Below are positions 44,421 through 53,378 of a stretch of 64,000 nt of DNA, piece after piece. Position 1 is the first letter of the stretch; every line of letters begins with the position of its first letter. The stretch spans positions 62,001 through 126,000 of the forward strand of contig CAVSLM010000005.1 in NCBI GenBank assembly GCA_963728895.1. The letters run 5' to 3'. Source of the DNA: CAVSLM01 sp963728895 (lineage in GTDB: Bacteria; Pseudomonadota; Gammaproteobacteria; JBBQDK01). The translations under genes and the position numbers were made by a program. The notes beneath the pieces are model-generated. The model made no database searches and had not been told where the DNA came from. It was given only the letters and a program-made list of their open reading frames with translations.

Positions 44421-45418
44421 TTTGCCGACTTGCGCCTCGCTTCCGCCTGGTGCCAGCGCCAGGCGGTCGCGATCAGGGTGGCGAGCTCCTCGTAGCGGGG
44501 TTTCCAGCCCAGGGCGGTGCGGATCTTCCGTGAATCCGCGACCAGCACCGCGGGGTCGCCCGGCCGCCGGTCTGTTTCGACCGCGGGGATGGGGTGGCCC
44601 GTGATGCCGCGCGCCACCTCGATGACCTCCCGTACCGAGTACCCCTTGCTGTTGCCGAGGTTGTACACCTCACTCGGGCCGCCCTGCAGCAGCGACTGCA
44701 GGGCCAAGAGGTGCGCCTGGCTGAGGTCGTTCACGTGCACGTAATCGCGCAGGCAGGTGCCGTCCGGAGTCGGGTAGTCGGTACCGAAGATGCGGATCTG
44801 CTCGCGCTCGCCGGTGGCCACCTGCAGGATCAGCGGGATCAGATGGCTCTCCGGTTCGTGACGCTCGCCCCGTGCGCCTTCGGCATCGGCCCCGGCGGCG
44901 TTGAAGTAGCGCAGTGCCGCATAGCGCAAACCGTAGGCGGCCGCGCAGTCCTGCAGCATGCGCTCCACTGCGAGCTTGGTGGCTCCATAGGGATTGGTGG
45001 GCGCGCAAGGGTGCGTCTCGGGAATCGGGGTCTGCACGGGCTCGCCATACACCGCGGCGGTGGACGAGAAGATGAAGCAGCCGACGTCGTGGCGGCGCAT
45101 GGCGTCGAGCAGCTCGACGGTACGCGCGACGTTGTTCCGATAATAGGCGAGCGGCTCGACCACGGACTCGCCGACCAGCGAATAGGCGGCGAAGTGCATG
45201 ACGGCACGGATCCGGTGGCGTGCGAACACATCATCGAGCAGCGCGCCGTCGCCGAGATCACCCTGGACGAAGGTGCCGCCGGGAACCAGCTCACGGTGGC
45301 CCTTGGACAGATCGTCCAGCACCACCACCCCGTGACCCGCGCGCAGCAGATCGGCCACCATGTGCGAGCCGATGTAGCCCGCGCCTCCCACCACCAGGAT
45401 CGCGTCGTTCGTGGTCAT
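44417..45418 (-). CDS. galE: UDP-glucose 4-epimerase
   Basis: Interconverts UDP-glucose and UDP-galactose; SDR family, 333 residues. Motifs: AILVVGGAGYIGSHMV (GxxGYIG), SSTAAVYG, NPYGATKLAVERMLQ (YxxxK), LRYFNAAGAD and SEVYNLGNSKGYSVREV. ATG 45418 gives the usual length. It follows the exopolysaccharide secretion genes on the same strand, so it likely feeds sugar precursors. It overlaps vanZ by four bases. Confidence 0.95.
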   Translation of the reverse strand: MTTNDAILVVGGAGYIGSHMVADLLRAGHGVVVLDDLSKGHRELVPGGTFVQGDLGDGALLDDVFARHRIRAVMHFAAYSLVGESVVEPLAYYRNNVARTVELLDAMRRHDVGCFIFSSTAAVYGEPVQTPIPETHPCAPTNPYGATKLAVERMLQDCAAAYGLRYAALRYFNAAGADAEGARGERHEPESHLIPLILQVATGEREQIRIFGTDYPTPDGTCLRDYVHVNDLSQAHLLALQSLLQGGPSEVYNLGNSKGYSVREVIEVARGITGHPIPAVETDRRPGDPAVLVADSRKIRTALGWKPRYEELATLIATAWRWHQAEARRKSAK

Positions 45419-45486
45419 ATTCCGCAGCTTGGGTCGGGCGTAACGATGCCACGGGCCGAGGCGCGGGGCCCGGGCGGGGCTTGCGA

Positions 45487-46836
45487 TCAGCGCACCACGG
45501 GTTGCGCCGCCACTTCGCGGTGGCGCTCGAGCAGCGCCATCAGGCGCTGTAGCAGCGCGCGTCCATAGGGCTCGGCGGGACCGGCCATTTCCACTGCGGT
45601 GGAGGTGCTGTCGGTAAACAGCACCGGCAGATCGGGCGCAGCGCCGATGCGCGCCAGATCCTCCGGCGCCTGGCCCGCCGCGTCGTCCAGGTTGGCAAGT
45701 ACCGCATCGACGCGCCGGTTGCCGATGGTATGCAGCGTACGGGCCTCGAGTGGCCCGTCGGCGACTACCTCCACGCCACATTGCTGCAGCGCCATCCTGA
45801 GGTGGCTGCGCTGTGCCGGGAGATCGGAAAGAATGCCTACGCGCAGCGGCGGCCGGGCGGCGCGCAACGGCTCCGCAGGCTCGACCATCGCGCGCCCGAT
45901 CACGGGTTCCGCCACGGGCCGCGGCACGGCGCGATCGGCCCCGTTCGGCATGCGCCCCGTGTCCGGCTCCGCGTCGGGTGCGCCACCGGCATCGGGCGTA
46001 TCGGTCCTGACCGGCTTGCGGTGCGGAAAGATCCCGCCGCGGCGCTTCTCGCGCGCCACGTCTTCCACCAGCTCGCGGCCGATGACCGGGGATTGCTCGG
46101 CATAGCCGAATACCAGGGCGGTATCGCACAGCAGATTGATCAGTCGCGGTGTGCCACCGCTGTTCTCGAACACGGCCTGCAGGGCGTCGTCCTCGAAAAG
46201 CTCCTCGTCGCCGCCGACGATCTTGACGCGGTGGCGTACGTAGTGGGCGGTCTCCGCGGCCCCGAGCGGCTCGAGGTGGTAATCGACGGCGATGCGCTGG
46301 GCGAACTGCTCCATGTCCGGGCGACGCAGCGTCTCGCGCAGTCCGCCCTGGCCGACCAGCATCACCTGCAGCACCTGGTTCTTGTCGGCGTTGATGTTGG
46401 AGAGCATGCGCAGCTCCTCCAGCGTGTCCACCGACATGTTCTGCGCCTCGTCGACGATCAGCACCGTACGGCGGCGGCGCGCATACTCGCGAATCAGGAA
46501 GTTGACGAACGTCTCGTAGAGCTGGACCTTGTCCTTGCCGGCGTACTCCAGGTTGTAGGCCATCAGGATCCACTGCAGCAGCTCGCCGAACGAGCGGTGG
46601 GTGTGGGAGATCAGTCCGACGGTGACGTCGCGGCCGATCCGGTTCAGCAGATGCCGGATCAACGTGGTCTTGCCGGTACCGATGCCGCCGGTGATGACAC
46701 TGAATCCGGCCTGGCTGGAAAGCCCGTATTCCAGCATGACCAGTGCCATGCTGTGTTTGTCGCTCAGATACAGGTAGCTCGGGTCCGGGAGCAGCGCGAA
46801 CGGCTTTTCGCGCAGCCCGTAGAACGCCTCGTACAT
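45487..46836 (-). CDS. XrtA/PEP-CTERM system-associated ATPase
   Basis: A 449-residue ExeA/GspA-like AAA ATPase found in XrtA exopolysaccharide loci. MYEAFYGLREKPFALLPDP is the family start. Walker A is VITGGIGTGKTTLIRHLL and Walker B VLIVDEAQNM. Sensor and DNA-ATPase-like features (VQLYETFVNFLI and PRLINLLCD) follow. A C-terminal domain of about 140 residues (GILSDLPAQRSHLRMALQQ) resembles a receiver-like fold and is variable. It overlaps the kinase stop by almost nothing (46836/46837). Presumed role: energising or regulating polysaccharide export. Confidence 0.9.
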   Translation of the reverse strand: MYEAFYGLREKPFALLPDPSYLYLSDKHSMALVMLEYGLSSQAGFSVITGGIGTGKTTLIRHLLNRIGRDVTVGLISHTHRSFGELLQWILMAYNLEYAGKDKVQLYETFVNFLIREYARRRRTVLIVDEAQNMSVDTLEELRMLSNINADKNQVLQVMLVGQGGLRETLRRPDMEQFAQRIAVDYHLEPLGAAETAHYVRHRVKIVGGDEELFEDDALQAVFENSGGTPRLINLLCDTALVFGYAEQSPVIGRELVEDVAREKRRGGIFPHRKPVRTDTPDAGGAPDAEPDTGRMPNGADRAVPRPVAEPVIGRAMVEPAEPLRAARPPLRVGILSDLPAQRSHLRMALQQCGVEVVADGPLEARTLHTIGNRRVDAVLANLDDAAGQAPEDLARIGAAPDLPVLFTDSTSTAVEMAGPAEPYGRALLQRLMALLERHREVAAQPVVR

Positions 46837-47709
46837 CTAATGCCCGCCCCCGCCCAGTCGTGTCAGCCAGCCACCACCCCTGCGCTCGGTGCGGCCGGGT
46901 GCCTTGTTGAGGACCGTACCGATGAGGTTGGTGCCCTGCAGCAGGTCCACTGCGCGCGTGAGATCGTCACGGCTGGTCTTCCCGTCCTCGACCACCAGCA
47001 GCGCGGCGTCGACGTAGGGGGCGAATGCCAGTGCATCGGCGGTGTTGAGCAGCGCTGGCAGGTCGAACACCAGGATGCGTGCCGGATACCGGCTCTTCAG
47101 CTCCTCGACCAGGTGCGCCATCTTCGGCGAGTTGAGCATCTCCGCCGAATGGATGAGCGGGGTGCCGCCCGGCAGTAGCACGAAGCCGCCGATGCTGGCG
47201 GGATTGATCAGCAACTCCTCGAGCGACAGGCTGCCGGTGAGGTAATCGCTGAGGCCATGCTCGATGCTGAGCCCGAAATAGTCGTGAACGTGGGGCCGGC
47301 GCAGATCGGCGTCGATCAGCAGCACGGTGTGTTCGACTTCCAGGGCGAGGCTGATGGCCAGGTTCACCGCCGTGAGCGTCTTGCCCTCATGCGGATTGGG
47401 GCTGGTGACCGCGAGCGCATTCCAGTGGTTTTCGCGCAGCCGCTGCAGGACCTGGGTGCGGAGGATCTTGTAGGCGTCGGTGAAGGCGCCCGGCCCGACA
47501 CCGCTCACGATGTGATGGTCGCGCAGCACTTGCGTGGATACCGGCAGGCTGCGGGTGCGGGTGTAGGTGACCTCCGCGCCGCCGCGATGTACGGCAGCGG
47601 GAACCGAAGCAGCGGCCAGACGCTCGACGATGCCGGGCGATTCGCCCGGGTTGCCGCCGCGCTCGCGCTCCTGGCGAGCCTTTTCGAGAGCCAGCTTGAT
47701 ACGTTCCAT
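46837..47709 (-). CDS. XrtA-associated tyrosine-protein autokinase (CpsD/CapB type)
   Basis: A BY-kinase (290 residues, from ATG 47709) that phosphorylates itself and tunes polysaccharide polymerisation. Seen are TDAYKILRTQVLQRLRE, the nucleotide loop TSPNPHEGKTLTAVNLA, Walker A' VLLIDADLRRPHVHDYFG and Walker B ILVFDLPALL. The usual C-terminal tyrosine cluster is absent: the end is GRTERRGGGWLTRLGGGGH, with no Tyr, so any phosphorylation would lie elsewhere. It sits between the chain-length protein and the ATPase. Confidence 0.88.
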   Translation of the reverse strand: MERIKLALEKARQERERGGNPGESPGIVERLAAASVPAAVHRGGAEVTYTRTRSLPVSTQVLRDHHIVSGVGPGAFTDAYKILRTQVLQRLRENHWNALAVTSPNPHEGKTLTAVNLAISLALEVEHTVLLIDADLRRPHVHDYFGLSIEHGLSDYLTGSLSLEELLINPASIGGFVLLPGGTPLIHSAEMLNSPKMAHLVEELKSRYPARILVFDLPALLNTADALAFAPYVDAALLVVEDGKTSRDDLTRAVDLLQGTNLIGTVLNKAPGRTERRGGGWLTRLGGGGH

Positions 47710-47881
47710 AGACCCACCTGTCGAGCCATGCAATCATTCGGATACGGCGGATGGGCAGTGCGACAGGCAGAGCCGCCGGGTGTTCCTGTCTTCGATGGAC
47801 CTTCGGGACAGCGCGGGTCCCACGGTCCTGTTCTCGAGTCGCCGGGCCGCTGCACCCTGCCGCCGCCCGCCGAGCCGCACC

Positions 47882-49624
47882 TCAGCCGACGACGTCGATT
47901 CCCAGCTTGCGCAGCAGCTTGAACCAGGCCACGTCCAGTGGTACCACGAAAATGTGTATCAGCGCCACCGTCACGCCCAAGGTGACCAGCACGCCAAGCG
48001 CAATCCAGCGCTGCCTTCGCCGCCGTGTGGCGCGCTCCTGATCGGTTTCCCGATAGGGGATGCTGGCAAGGGGCGCGACACCAACCAGCCGCATGATGCC
48101 ATGCACACCGCGCACCGACTTGTCCAGACTCTCGCTTGCGGCGGTGTAGCCGATGCCGCCGCCCAGTGACAGCATCAGACCCAGGAACACAATCGCCGGG
48201 CGGTTGGGGCTGACGGGTTTTTCCGGCAGCTGGGGCGGGTCGATGAGTGTGAAACGCTCCGCCTTACTCTCCTTCTCGAGCTGCTGCGCGACTTCGGCCT
48301 CCATCTGCTTGGCCTTGATTTCACGGTACTTGGCATCCGTGTTGCTCTGGTCACGGACCAGCGCACTGTACTCGCGCTCGGCCTGCGGGGTGCTGGCGAT
48401 GTGCTTTTCGTAGTCGTTCAACTTGTTCTGCAGCTGCTTGCGCTTGTTCTTCAGGCTCTCGATGTCCGTGAGCAGGGATTCGTACTGGGCCTTCAGCGTG
48501 ATGTAGGCGGGATTGTCCGGGTTCGCCGCCGCCACCCGCCGCTCGGGCGTCGTTGGCAGACTCTTCTCCAGGGCCTCGACCTTGGCCTTGAGCGCGACCA
48601 CGTCGGGATGACTCTCGGAATACTTCTCGCGCGCCGCGGCCAGATCGGCCCGCGCCCGGCTGAGCTCGCGCGCCTGCTGGGACGCGTCGCTCGTGGTGCC
48701 GAGCTCGCGCTCCAGGGCCTCGATTTCGTTCTTCAGCTGGATCACGTCCGGATGCTTCGGCGAGTACTTGGTCGTGTCGGCGATGTACTCCGTACGCAGG
48801 GACTTCAGGCGGAACTCCGGGTCGGCGGCACGCGCCTCTCCCATCGAGTACATCGGGTTGATCTGATCCAGCTGCCCCTGCAGATAGAACCTGCGCTCCT
48901 CGGCGGCGCGGATTTCGTTGTTGGTGTCGCGCAGGTCGTTTTCGGTGCGGGTCATGAGCTGCAGGTTGAGCTGCAGCAGCTCGGGGAGGCTGTCCTTGTT
49001 CTGCTCCTTGAAGGCGGCGAGCCTGGCCTCGACCTCGGCGATGTGCTTGCTGAGCTTCTGCGCCTCCTCGGTCAGGAACTGGCTCGCCTCCGTGGCCTTC
49101 TCGGCCCGGTTCTTGAGGTTTTCGTTCAGATACAGCGATACCAGCTCGTTCGCCACACGCTGGGTAACGTTGGGATCCTCCCCCTGATAGGCGAGGGTGA
49201 AGGCGATGGTGGCCTGGGTCGGACGCCCGCTCTGGGGATCGATGACGTCGGCGCTGATGGTATCGAGCTTGATGTCATCGCGCATGCCATCGATCACTTC
49301 CTCGCTGGTCTCGGTGCGCCGTTCGTCGGCATACAGACCGTACTTGTCGATGATCTGCATGAGATTGCTGCGCGTCATGACGCGCTGACTGATGGTCTGG
49401 ATGCGCTGCAGCGCGTAGGTGGTGACCGTGGAGCGCACCAGGTCCTGCGGAATCTCCTGTTCCTCGATGAGGATGGTGGCCGTAGAACGGTATGCCGGCG
49501 GAAGCAGAAACGCGACCAGCACGCTTGCCACCAGCAGCAGCCCGCCAATCACCAGCGCCGGGGTCTTGCGCCGGCGCAGGGCGTCGAGGTAGTCGGTCAG
49601 ATCTTTCTGAATGGGTTCTTCCAT
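47882..49624 (-). CDS. XrtA-type polysaccharide chain-length determinant (Wzz domain)
   Basis: An inner-membrane protein (580 residues) that controls polysaccharide length. TM1 (VIGGLLLVASVLVAFLLP) and TM2 (WIALGVLVTLGVTVALIHIF) flank a large periplasmic coiled coil, with the conserved pre-TM2 segment near ESLDKSVRG. Long heptad-like helices run through about residues 170-440. The ATG at 49624 fits. It is followed by the kinase, as expected for this locus. Confidence 0.9.
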   Translation of the reverse strand: MEEPIQKDLTDYLDALRRRKTPALVIGGLLLVASVLVAFLLPPAYRSTATILIEEQEIPQDLVRSTVTTYALQRIQTISQRVMTRSNLMQIIDKYGLYADERRTETSEEVIDGMRDDIKLDTISADVIDPQSGRPTQATIAFTLAYQGEDPNVTQRVANELVSLYLNENLKNRAEKATEASQFLTEEAQKLSKHIAEVEARLAAFKEQNKDSLPELLQLNLQLMTRTENDLRDTNNEIRAAEERRFYLQGQLDQINPMYSMGEARAADPEFRLKSLRTEYIADTTKYSPKHPDVIQLKNEIEALERELGTTSDASQQARELSRARADLAAAREKYSESHPDVVALKAKVEALEKSLPTTPERRVAAANPDNPAYITLKAQYESLLTDIESLKNKRKQLQNKLNDYEKHIASTPQAEREYSALVRDQSNTDAKYREIKAKQMEAEVAQQLEKESKAERFTLIDPPQLPEKPVSPNRPAIVFLGLMLSLGGGIGYTAASESLDKSVRGVHGIMRLVGVAPLASIPYRETDQERATRRRRQRWIALGVLVTLGVTVALIHIFVVPLDVAWFKLLRKLGIDVVG

Positions 49625-49693
49625 AGGACTGGCTCAGTGCTGGATCAGGGCCAGCTTGTAACCGCCCGCATCGGCGCGGGACGTTCGTCGTCG

Positions 49694-50986
49694 TTAACGC
49701 GAGATCGATATTCTAGGCCAATTGTACGTCAGCGTCACATAGGCGGCGTTGGACTCCGCCGCCGACGGGTCGCGCTGCAACCTGCGCCAGGTGTACCGAT
49801 AGTCGAAATTCAGTCTGCAGTCCTCGGTGAGCGCATAGCTCAGCCCCGGGACGATCTGGTAGACGTCGCGGTTGGAGCTGCTGTCGCGCGCCGCCAGGCT
49901 CCCGCTCACGCGGCTGTACAGGGCGTTGATGCGCAGAGTGCCGGACAGGCGGGCTGAAAGGCTGTGCGAGGCCCTGAGCTTGAGGTTCGCGGTGTCCGTC
50001 AGGTCCCCGTTGCCGTTGGGCTGCAGACTGTAGTCGAAATCGGCCCGCAGGCGGGTGGTTTCCCCCCAGCGCTTGTTGACCGAGGCGCGGACGACGGCGC
50101 CCCAGTCGGTCTGGCTCTGGGAGACCGTCTGGCACAGCGGCTGGTTGAAAGGAGCGAGACACAGGGGCTCCAGTCCCTCGAAACCGGGCAAGGCGACCAG
50201 CACGTCCTGATCGGTAGTGGTGCGGCGCGCGCCGAGCGCGAGGTTCGCCTCCAGCGTCTCGGAGAACTTGCGGCGCCACCCGCCGATCAGGCTGTAGGTG
50301 AAGGCGCTGAGATTCTCTGCGAATAGTCGACGTTGTCGGCGCCGAAAGTGCCGTAGACCTGGTCGTTCTCGGTGAGCTTGTAGATCAGCGAGGTCTCGCC
50401 GGCGATGACGTCGTAGTCGGACAGCTTCGCTGATGTTGCTGAAGGAGTCCTGCTCCCACGTCATGCGCGGCATCGAACGCCGTGCGCTCGGTCAGATTGT
50501 ATGAGAAGCCGGGCTCCACGCAGGGTCGTGGTCTGCTGGCGGTCCGAGACCGTGATGCCGGTGTTCGGGTTGAACGTCTCGCCGACGAGCGTTGTGCGAT
50601 CGGAATAGGATGCATTGAGGTCCGACTGGCTGCGCTCGGTCTTGTAGAAACGCGCTGAAGTCGACGAACTGATTGTTGCGGTCTTCGGCTTCGTCCTTGT
50701 TGCTGTAGCGCGCGGCGTCCAGGCGGTAGCTCGCCTCCATTGCCCAGCGCTCCTGCCGGACGCCGCCGTGCAACTCGGGCGACAGCGTGAAGCCGAAGAC
50801 GTCGCCGTGTGGTTGCGGGGTCAGGCGGATGTTGTCGTTGTACTCACCCTTGAGGCGCACGCTGGGGTCGAGATAATACTCGGCGCCCTGCGCCTGTCCG
50901 GCCGCCAGCGCAGACAGCGCCGCCCAGCAGAGTGCCGGCGCAAGCCGTTGCCCGGCACGTGCTGTGCGACCACTGGGTTTTCGCAT
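49694..50986 (-). pseudogene. XrtA-system outer-membrane beta-barrel protein, multiply frameshifted
   Basis: A TIGR03016-like porin of PEP-CTERM exopolysaccharide loci. The N-terminus (50986 down to about 50660) has a signal peptide (WAALSALAAGQAQG|AEY) and YLDPSVRLKGEYNDNIRL. Coherent barrel sequence continues in changing frames: an extra T near 50657, a missing base near 50516, and further shifts between 50440 and 50290. From about 50310 the last 240 codons read cleanly to FTYSLIGGWRRKFSETLEAN, ending TLTYNWPRISISR. Dense indels between 50290 and 50660 could mean decay or a low-quality patch. It lies between export and chain-length genes. Confidence 0.75.
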
Positions 50987-51028
50987 GAGGCGGGTTTTTT
51001 GTTCTGATTGGGGGAAAGGCTGAGGCCG

Positions 51029-51598
51029 TCAGGGCACGACGACGACGTCTCCGCTCTGCAGGATGATGTTCTGATCGAGATGGCGGCCGCGTTCGACGTC
51101 GCCGTAGCGAAACGAGATGGCGGCCTCCTTGCCGTGCTCGCGGCGCAGGATGCGGATGTCGTTGACGGCGGCGAACGGCGTCATGCCCCGCGCCATGCTG
51201 AGCGCCTGCATCACGTCGATCGTGCGGCTGGCGAGAAAGCCCCCCGGCTTGTTGACCTTGCCGATCACGTAGACGCTGTTGCCGAGGATCTGCTTGACGG
51301 CCACCGTGACGACCGGACTTGGAATGTACTTCTGCAGGCCGGCGGCGATGCGCGCGCGCAGGTCCTCGACGCTGCCGCCGGCGGCATGCAGGTCGCCCAC
51401 CAGCGGGAACGACAGGCCGCCGTCGGGACGCACCAGCACTTCGCGCTGCAGGTCCTCTTCCTTCCAGACGGAGATCTCCAGCACGTCGCCCGGCTGGATG
51501 GCATACGTTTCGTAGGCATCATCCTTGGCGCTCGCGGGCGATTCGAGGCCGAGCAGCAGCAGTACCAGGGCTGTCGAGGCGATTCCGCGGATGTTCAT
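51029..51598 (-). CDS. XrtA-type polysaccharide export protein (Wza-like)
   Basis: A 189-residue outer-membrane-associated export factor. A signal peptide (TALVLLLLGLESPASA) is followed by the Poly_export domain YAIQPGDVLEISVWKEEDLQ, PDGGLSFPLVGDLHAAG, the SLBB repeat LGNSVYVIGKVNKPGGFLAS, and ILQSGDVVVVP at the end. No lipobox cysteine is seen, unlike Wza. The start at ATG 51598 is required by the signal peptide. It is the first gene of the exopolysaccharide operon, with a structured element upstream at 51689-51754. Confidence 0.88.
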   Translation of the reverse strand: MNIRGIASTALVLLLLGLESPASAKDDAYETYAIQPGDVLEISVWKEEDLQREVLVRPDGGLSFPLVGDLHAAGGSVEDLRARIAAGLQKYIPSPVVTVAVKQILGNSVYVIGKVNKPGGFLASRTIDVMQALSMARGMTPFAAVNDIRILRREHGKEAAISFRYGDVERGRHLDQNIILQSGDVVVVP

Positions 51599-51688
51599 GC
51601 GTGACCTGTCCGATGTGAGTGAGTGAGAGTGCCGCAGAATGAAACGGCCCGCTTTGGCTGGCAAACAGGCCCGCCACAGCGGCGTGCC

Positions 51689-51754
51689 TTTGCGCCGGGG
51701 CGACACCGCACCCGAAACCCGGGTGCGGCAGGCACATGGTCGTCCCGGCGCAAA
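51689..51754. promoter_or_regulatory. Nested inverted-repeat element upstream of the exopolysaccharide operon
   Basis: The outer arms TTTGCGCCGGGGCGAC (51689-51704) and GTCGTCCCGGCGCAAA (51739-51754) pair over 16 bp with a single G/T wobble. An inner perfect 9-bp stem CCGCACCCG (51706-51714) and CGGGTGCGG (51720-51728) with a 5-nt loop lies inside. It is 91 bp upstream of the export gene start. It could be an RNA structure, an operator or a terminator relic; no T-run follows. The gap 51599-51919 otherwise holds no recognised feature. Confidence 0.6.
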
Positions 51755-51919
51755 ATCGTTGTATGTCCCTTTACTTATCGTTACGTGACGCCGGTTCCGG
51801 CGCCCAGGTGCGCGAGATTGAACCAGATGTGCCACGGCGCGTCAAGCCGGCGCGGCATGTAACGGCGACGTGCAGCGGCGACATGCGCGGCCCCATCCGC
51901 ACCGCAGCTGCGGGCACTC

Positions 51920-52519
51920 TCAGTAAATGCCGTGCGGACGCGGTACGAGGAACATGACGAACACCAGATTCGACAGTGCATGGATGAGGATCACCAGCGG
52001 CAGGTCGCGTGTGCGCTGATACGTCCATCCGAAGATCAGCGAAGGCACGATCACCATGCCGGCGACGCCCCAGCTGCGCGATAGCCCGTGCACCAGGGCG
52101 AACAGCATCGAGGCGCAGACGTTGGCCGCCACTCCGGTTCCCAGGGTTCGCGCTCCGATGCGGGTCGCCGCGATCATGGTCATGAAATAGCCGCGAAAGA
52201 AGAGCTCTTCCGGCAGCGCCGCCAGTAGCAGCGTATGGAGCGAGAATCGGAGCGCGGCGGGCTCGTGCAGCACCAGCGCAGTGCCGAGCAACGCCAGTGC
52301 AGTCCAGGCCGTCACATGGAGCGGGCGCAACGGCAAGGCAATGCCGGGCCAGGCGGAATCGAGCAGCGGATGAAACAGCATCACGGCGACCAGGACAGGT
52401 CCGCGCCACGCATCGCCGATCGCAGCCGCGGCTCCGGCGAGCAGGGCGGCGCCGATCCATGGCGTGAACCGTGCCGGTTCATGGCCACCCGGTTGGGTGT
52501 TCTCTTCCATGCTCTTCAT
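51920..52519 (-). CDS. CPBP-family intramembrane glutamic protease
   Basis: A 199-residue inner-membrane protease with four to six hydrophobic segments. CPBP motifs: LPEELFFRGYFM (EExxxR), FALVHGLSRSW (H) and ILIHALSNLVFVMFL (HxxxN). Family members process prenylated or small membrane substrates, and some are linked to protein-sorting (CTERM-type) systems. Here it is the gene just upstream of, and in line with, the exopolysaccharide operon and divergent from a TetR regulator. No substrate is evident. Confidence 0.85.
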   Translation of the reverse strand: MKSMEENTQPGGHEPARFTPWIGAALLAGAAAAIGDAWRGPVLVAVMLFHPLLDSAWPGIALPLRPLHVTAWTALALLGTALVLHEPAALRFSLHTLLLAALPEELFFRGYFMTMIAATRIGARTLGTGVAANVCASMLFALVHGLSRSWGVAGMVIVPSLIFGWTYQRTRDLPLVILIHALSNLVFVMFLVPRPHGIY

Positions 52520-52565
52520 CTGTCGCGCGCCGGTGCCGTGCGTGGAACGCCCGCCGCGAGTGGCT

Positions 52566-52589
52566 CCACACGCAGAATTCTGTGCGTGG
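52566..52589. promoter_or_regulatory. Candidate operator: 24-bp imperfect palindrome
   Basis: The palindrome is centred on GAATTC (CCACACGCAGAATTC followed by TGTGCGTGG). It matches its own reverse complement except at two symmetric position pairs. It lies between the divergent CPBP protease and TetR genes, about 45 bp from the protease start. It may bind the adjacent TetR protein; inference. Confidence 0.4.
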
Positions 52590-52731
52590 CGGCGGCCCCG
52601 GCGGCGCGTCTCCTGGTGAGCGGCTGCGCACTATAACCTGCCCGGGTGCGGCCTCACCACGGTGCCGGGGTTGACCTGACGGGCGCATCCCCTATGCTCA
52701 GGCTTTAGTCCGAGCTCAGCCGGATGCATCC

Positions 52732-53328
52732 ATGCCTCGACCACGCCAGTTCGACGAGCACGACGCCCTGGAGCAGGCCATGCAGGCTTTCTGGGAACGG
52801 GGTTACGAAGCGACCTCGGTGCAGGATCTCGTGGAGCGCATGGGCATCAACCGCTTCAGCCTCTACAGCACCTTCGGTGGCAAGCACGACCTGTTCCTGG
52901 CTGCGCTGGACCGCTACCGCGACGAAGTGGTTGCGCGGCGTCTGCAGCGCATGGAGCGCTCGACCGCGGGGCTGGGTGCGATCCGGGCGTACTTTCGAGA
53001 GCTGGTGGCCTTTCTGGTGGCTGCCGGCGGCACCAAGGCCTGTCTGATGATGAATTCCCAGGTCGAGCTGGTGCCGCACGACGCGGATACGGCGGGTAGA
53101 GTGCAGGCGCATTTCGAGCGCATGAACGCCGCCTTCCATACGGCGCTCGCACGTGCGAGGAAGAACGGTGAGCTGGGCAGCACCCACACGCCGCGCAACC
53201 TGGCGAAGTATCTCACCGCCAGCGCCCAGGGCCTGTGCGTCATGGCCAAGTCCGGCCTCGCGCGCCGCGAGCTCGATGCCTACGTCCGTGTCATGCTCTC
53301 CGTCCTGACCGAGAATCGGGGTCGGTGA
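52732..53328 (+). CDS. TetR/AcrR-family transcriptional regulator
   Basis: A 198-residue DNA-binding repressor. The N-terminal helix-turn-helix is MPRPRQFDEHDALEQAMQAF then WERGYEATSVQDLVERMGIN and RFSLYSTFGGKHDLFLAAL. The helical ligand domain follows. A conserved ACLMMNSQVELVPHD segment puts it near the YxaF/LmrA-like TetR_C group that senses small hydrophobic molecules. ATG 52732. Likely targets are the divergent CPBP gene or its own promoter; no efflux pump is adjacent. Confidence 0.9.
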   Translation: MPRPRQFDEHDALEQAMQAFWERGYEATSVQDLVERMGINRFSLYSTFGGKHDLFLAALDRYRDEVVARRLQRMERSTAGLGAIRAYFRELVAFLVAAGGTKACLMMNSQVELVPHDADTAGRVQAHFERMNAAFHTALARARKNGELGSTHTPRNLAKYLTASAQGLCVMAKSGLARRELDAYVRVMLSVLTENRGR

Positions 53329-53355
53329 CAAACGAGGAGCGTTTGCACCGACCCC
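53318..53355. terminator. Strong bidirectional hairpin between tetR and the leader-peptide genes
   Basis: The arms GGGGTCGGTG (53318-53327) and CACCGACCCC (53346-53355) enclose a continuing CAAACG/CGTTTG stem with loop AGGAG and one bulged A, giving 16 paired positions. It overlaps the TetR stop codon and lies just beyond the end of the second leader peptide on the other strand. It lacks a T-run, so Rho-independent termination is uncertain. Confidence 0.5.
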
Positions 53356-53378
53356 GGGTTGGTGAGATTTCCGGGTTA
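53351..53378. repeat. MITE-like terminal repeat remnant, copy 5
   Basis: GGTTGGTGAGATTTCCGGGTTA, matching the right terminal repeat of the MITE-like family. It provides the TAA stop codon of the minus-strand leader peptide ending at 53376. Only the end is present. Confidence 0.5.
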
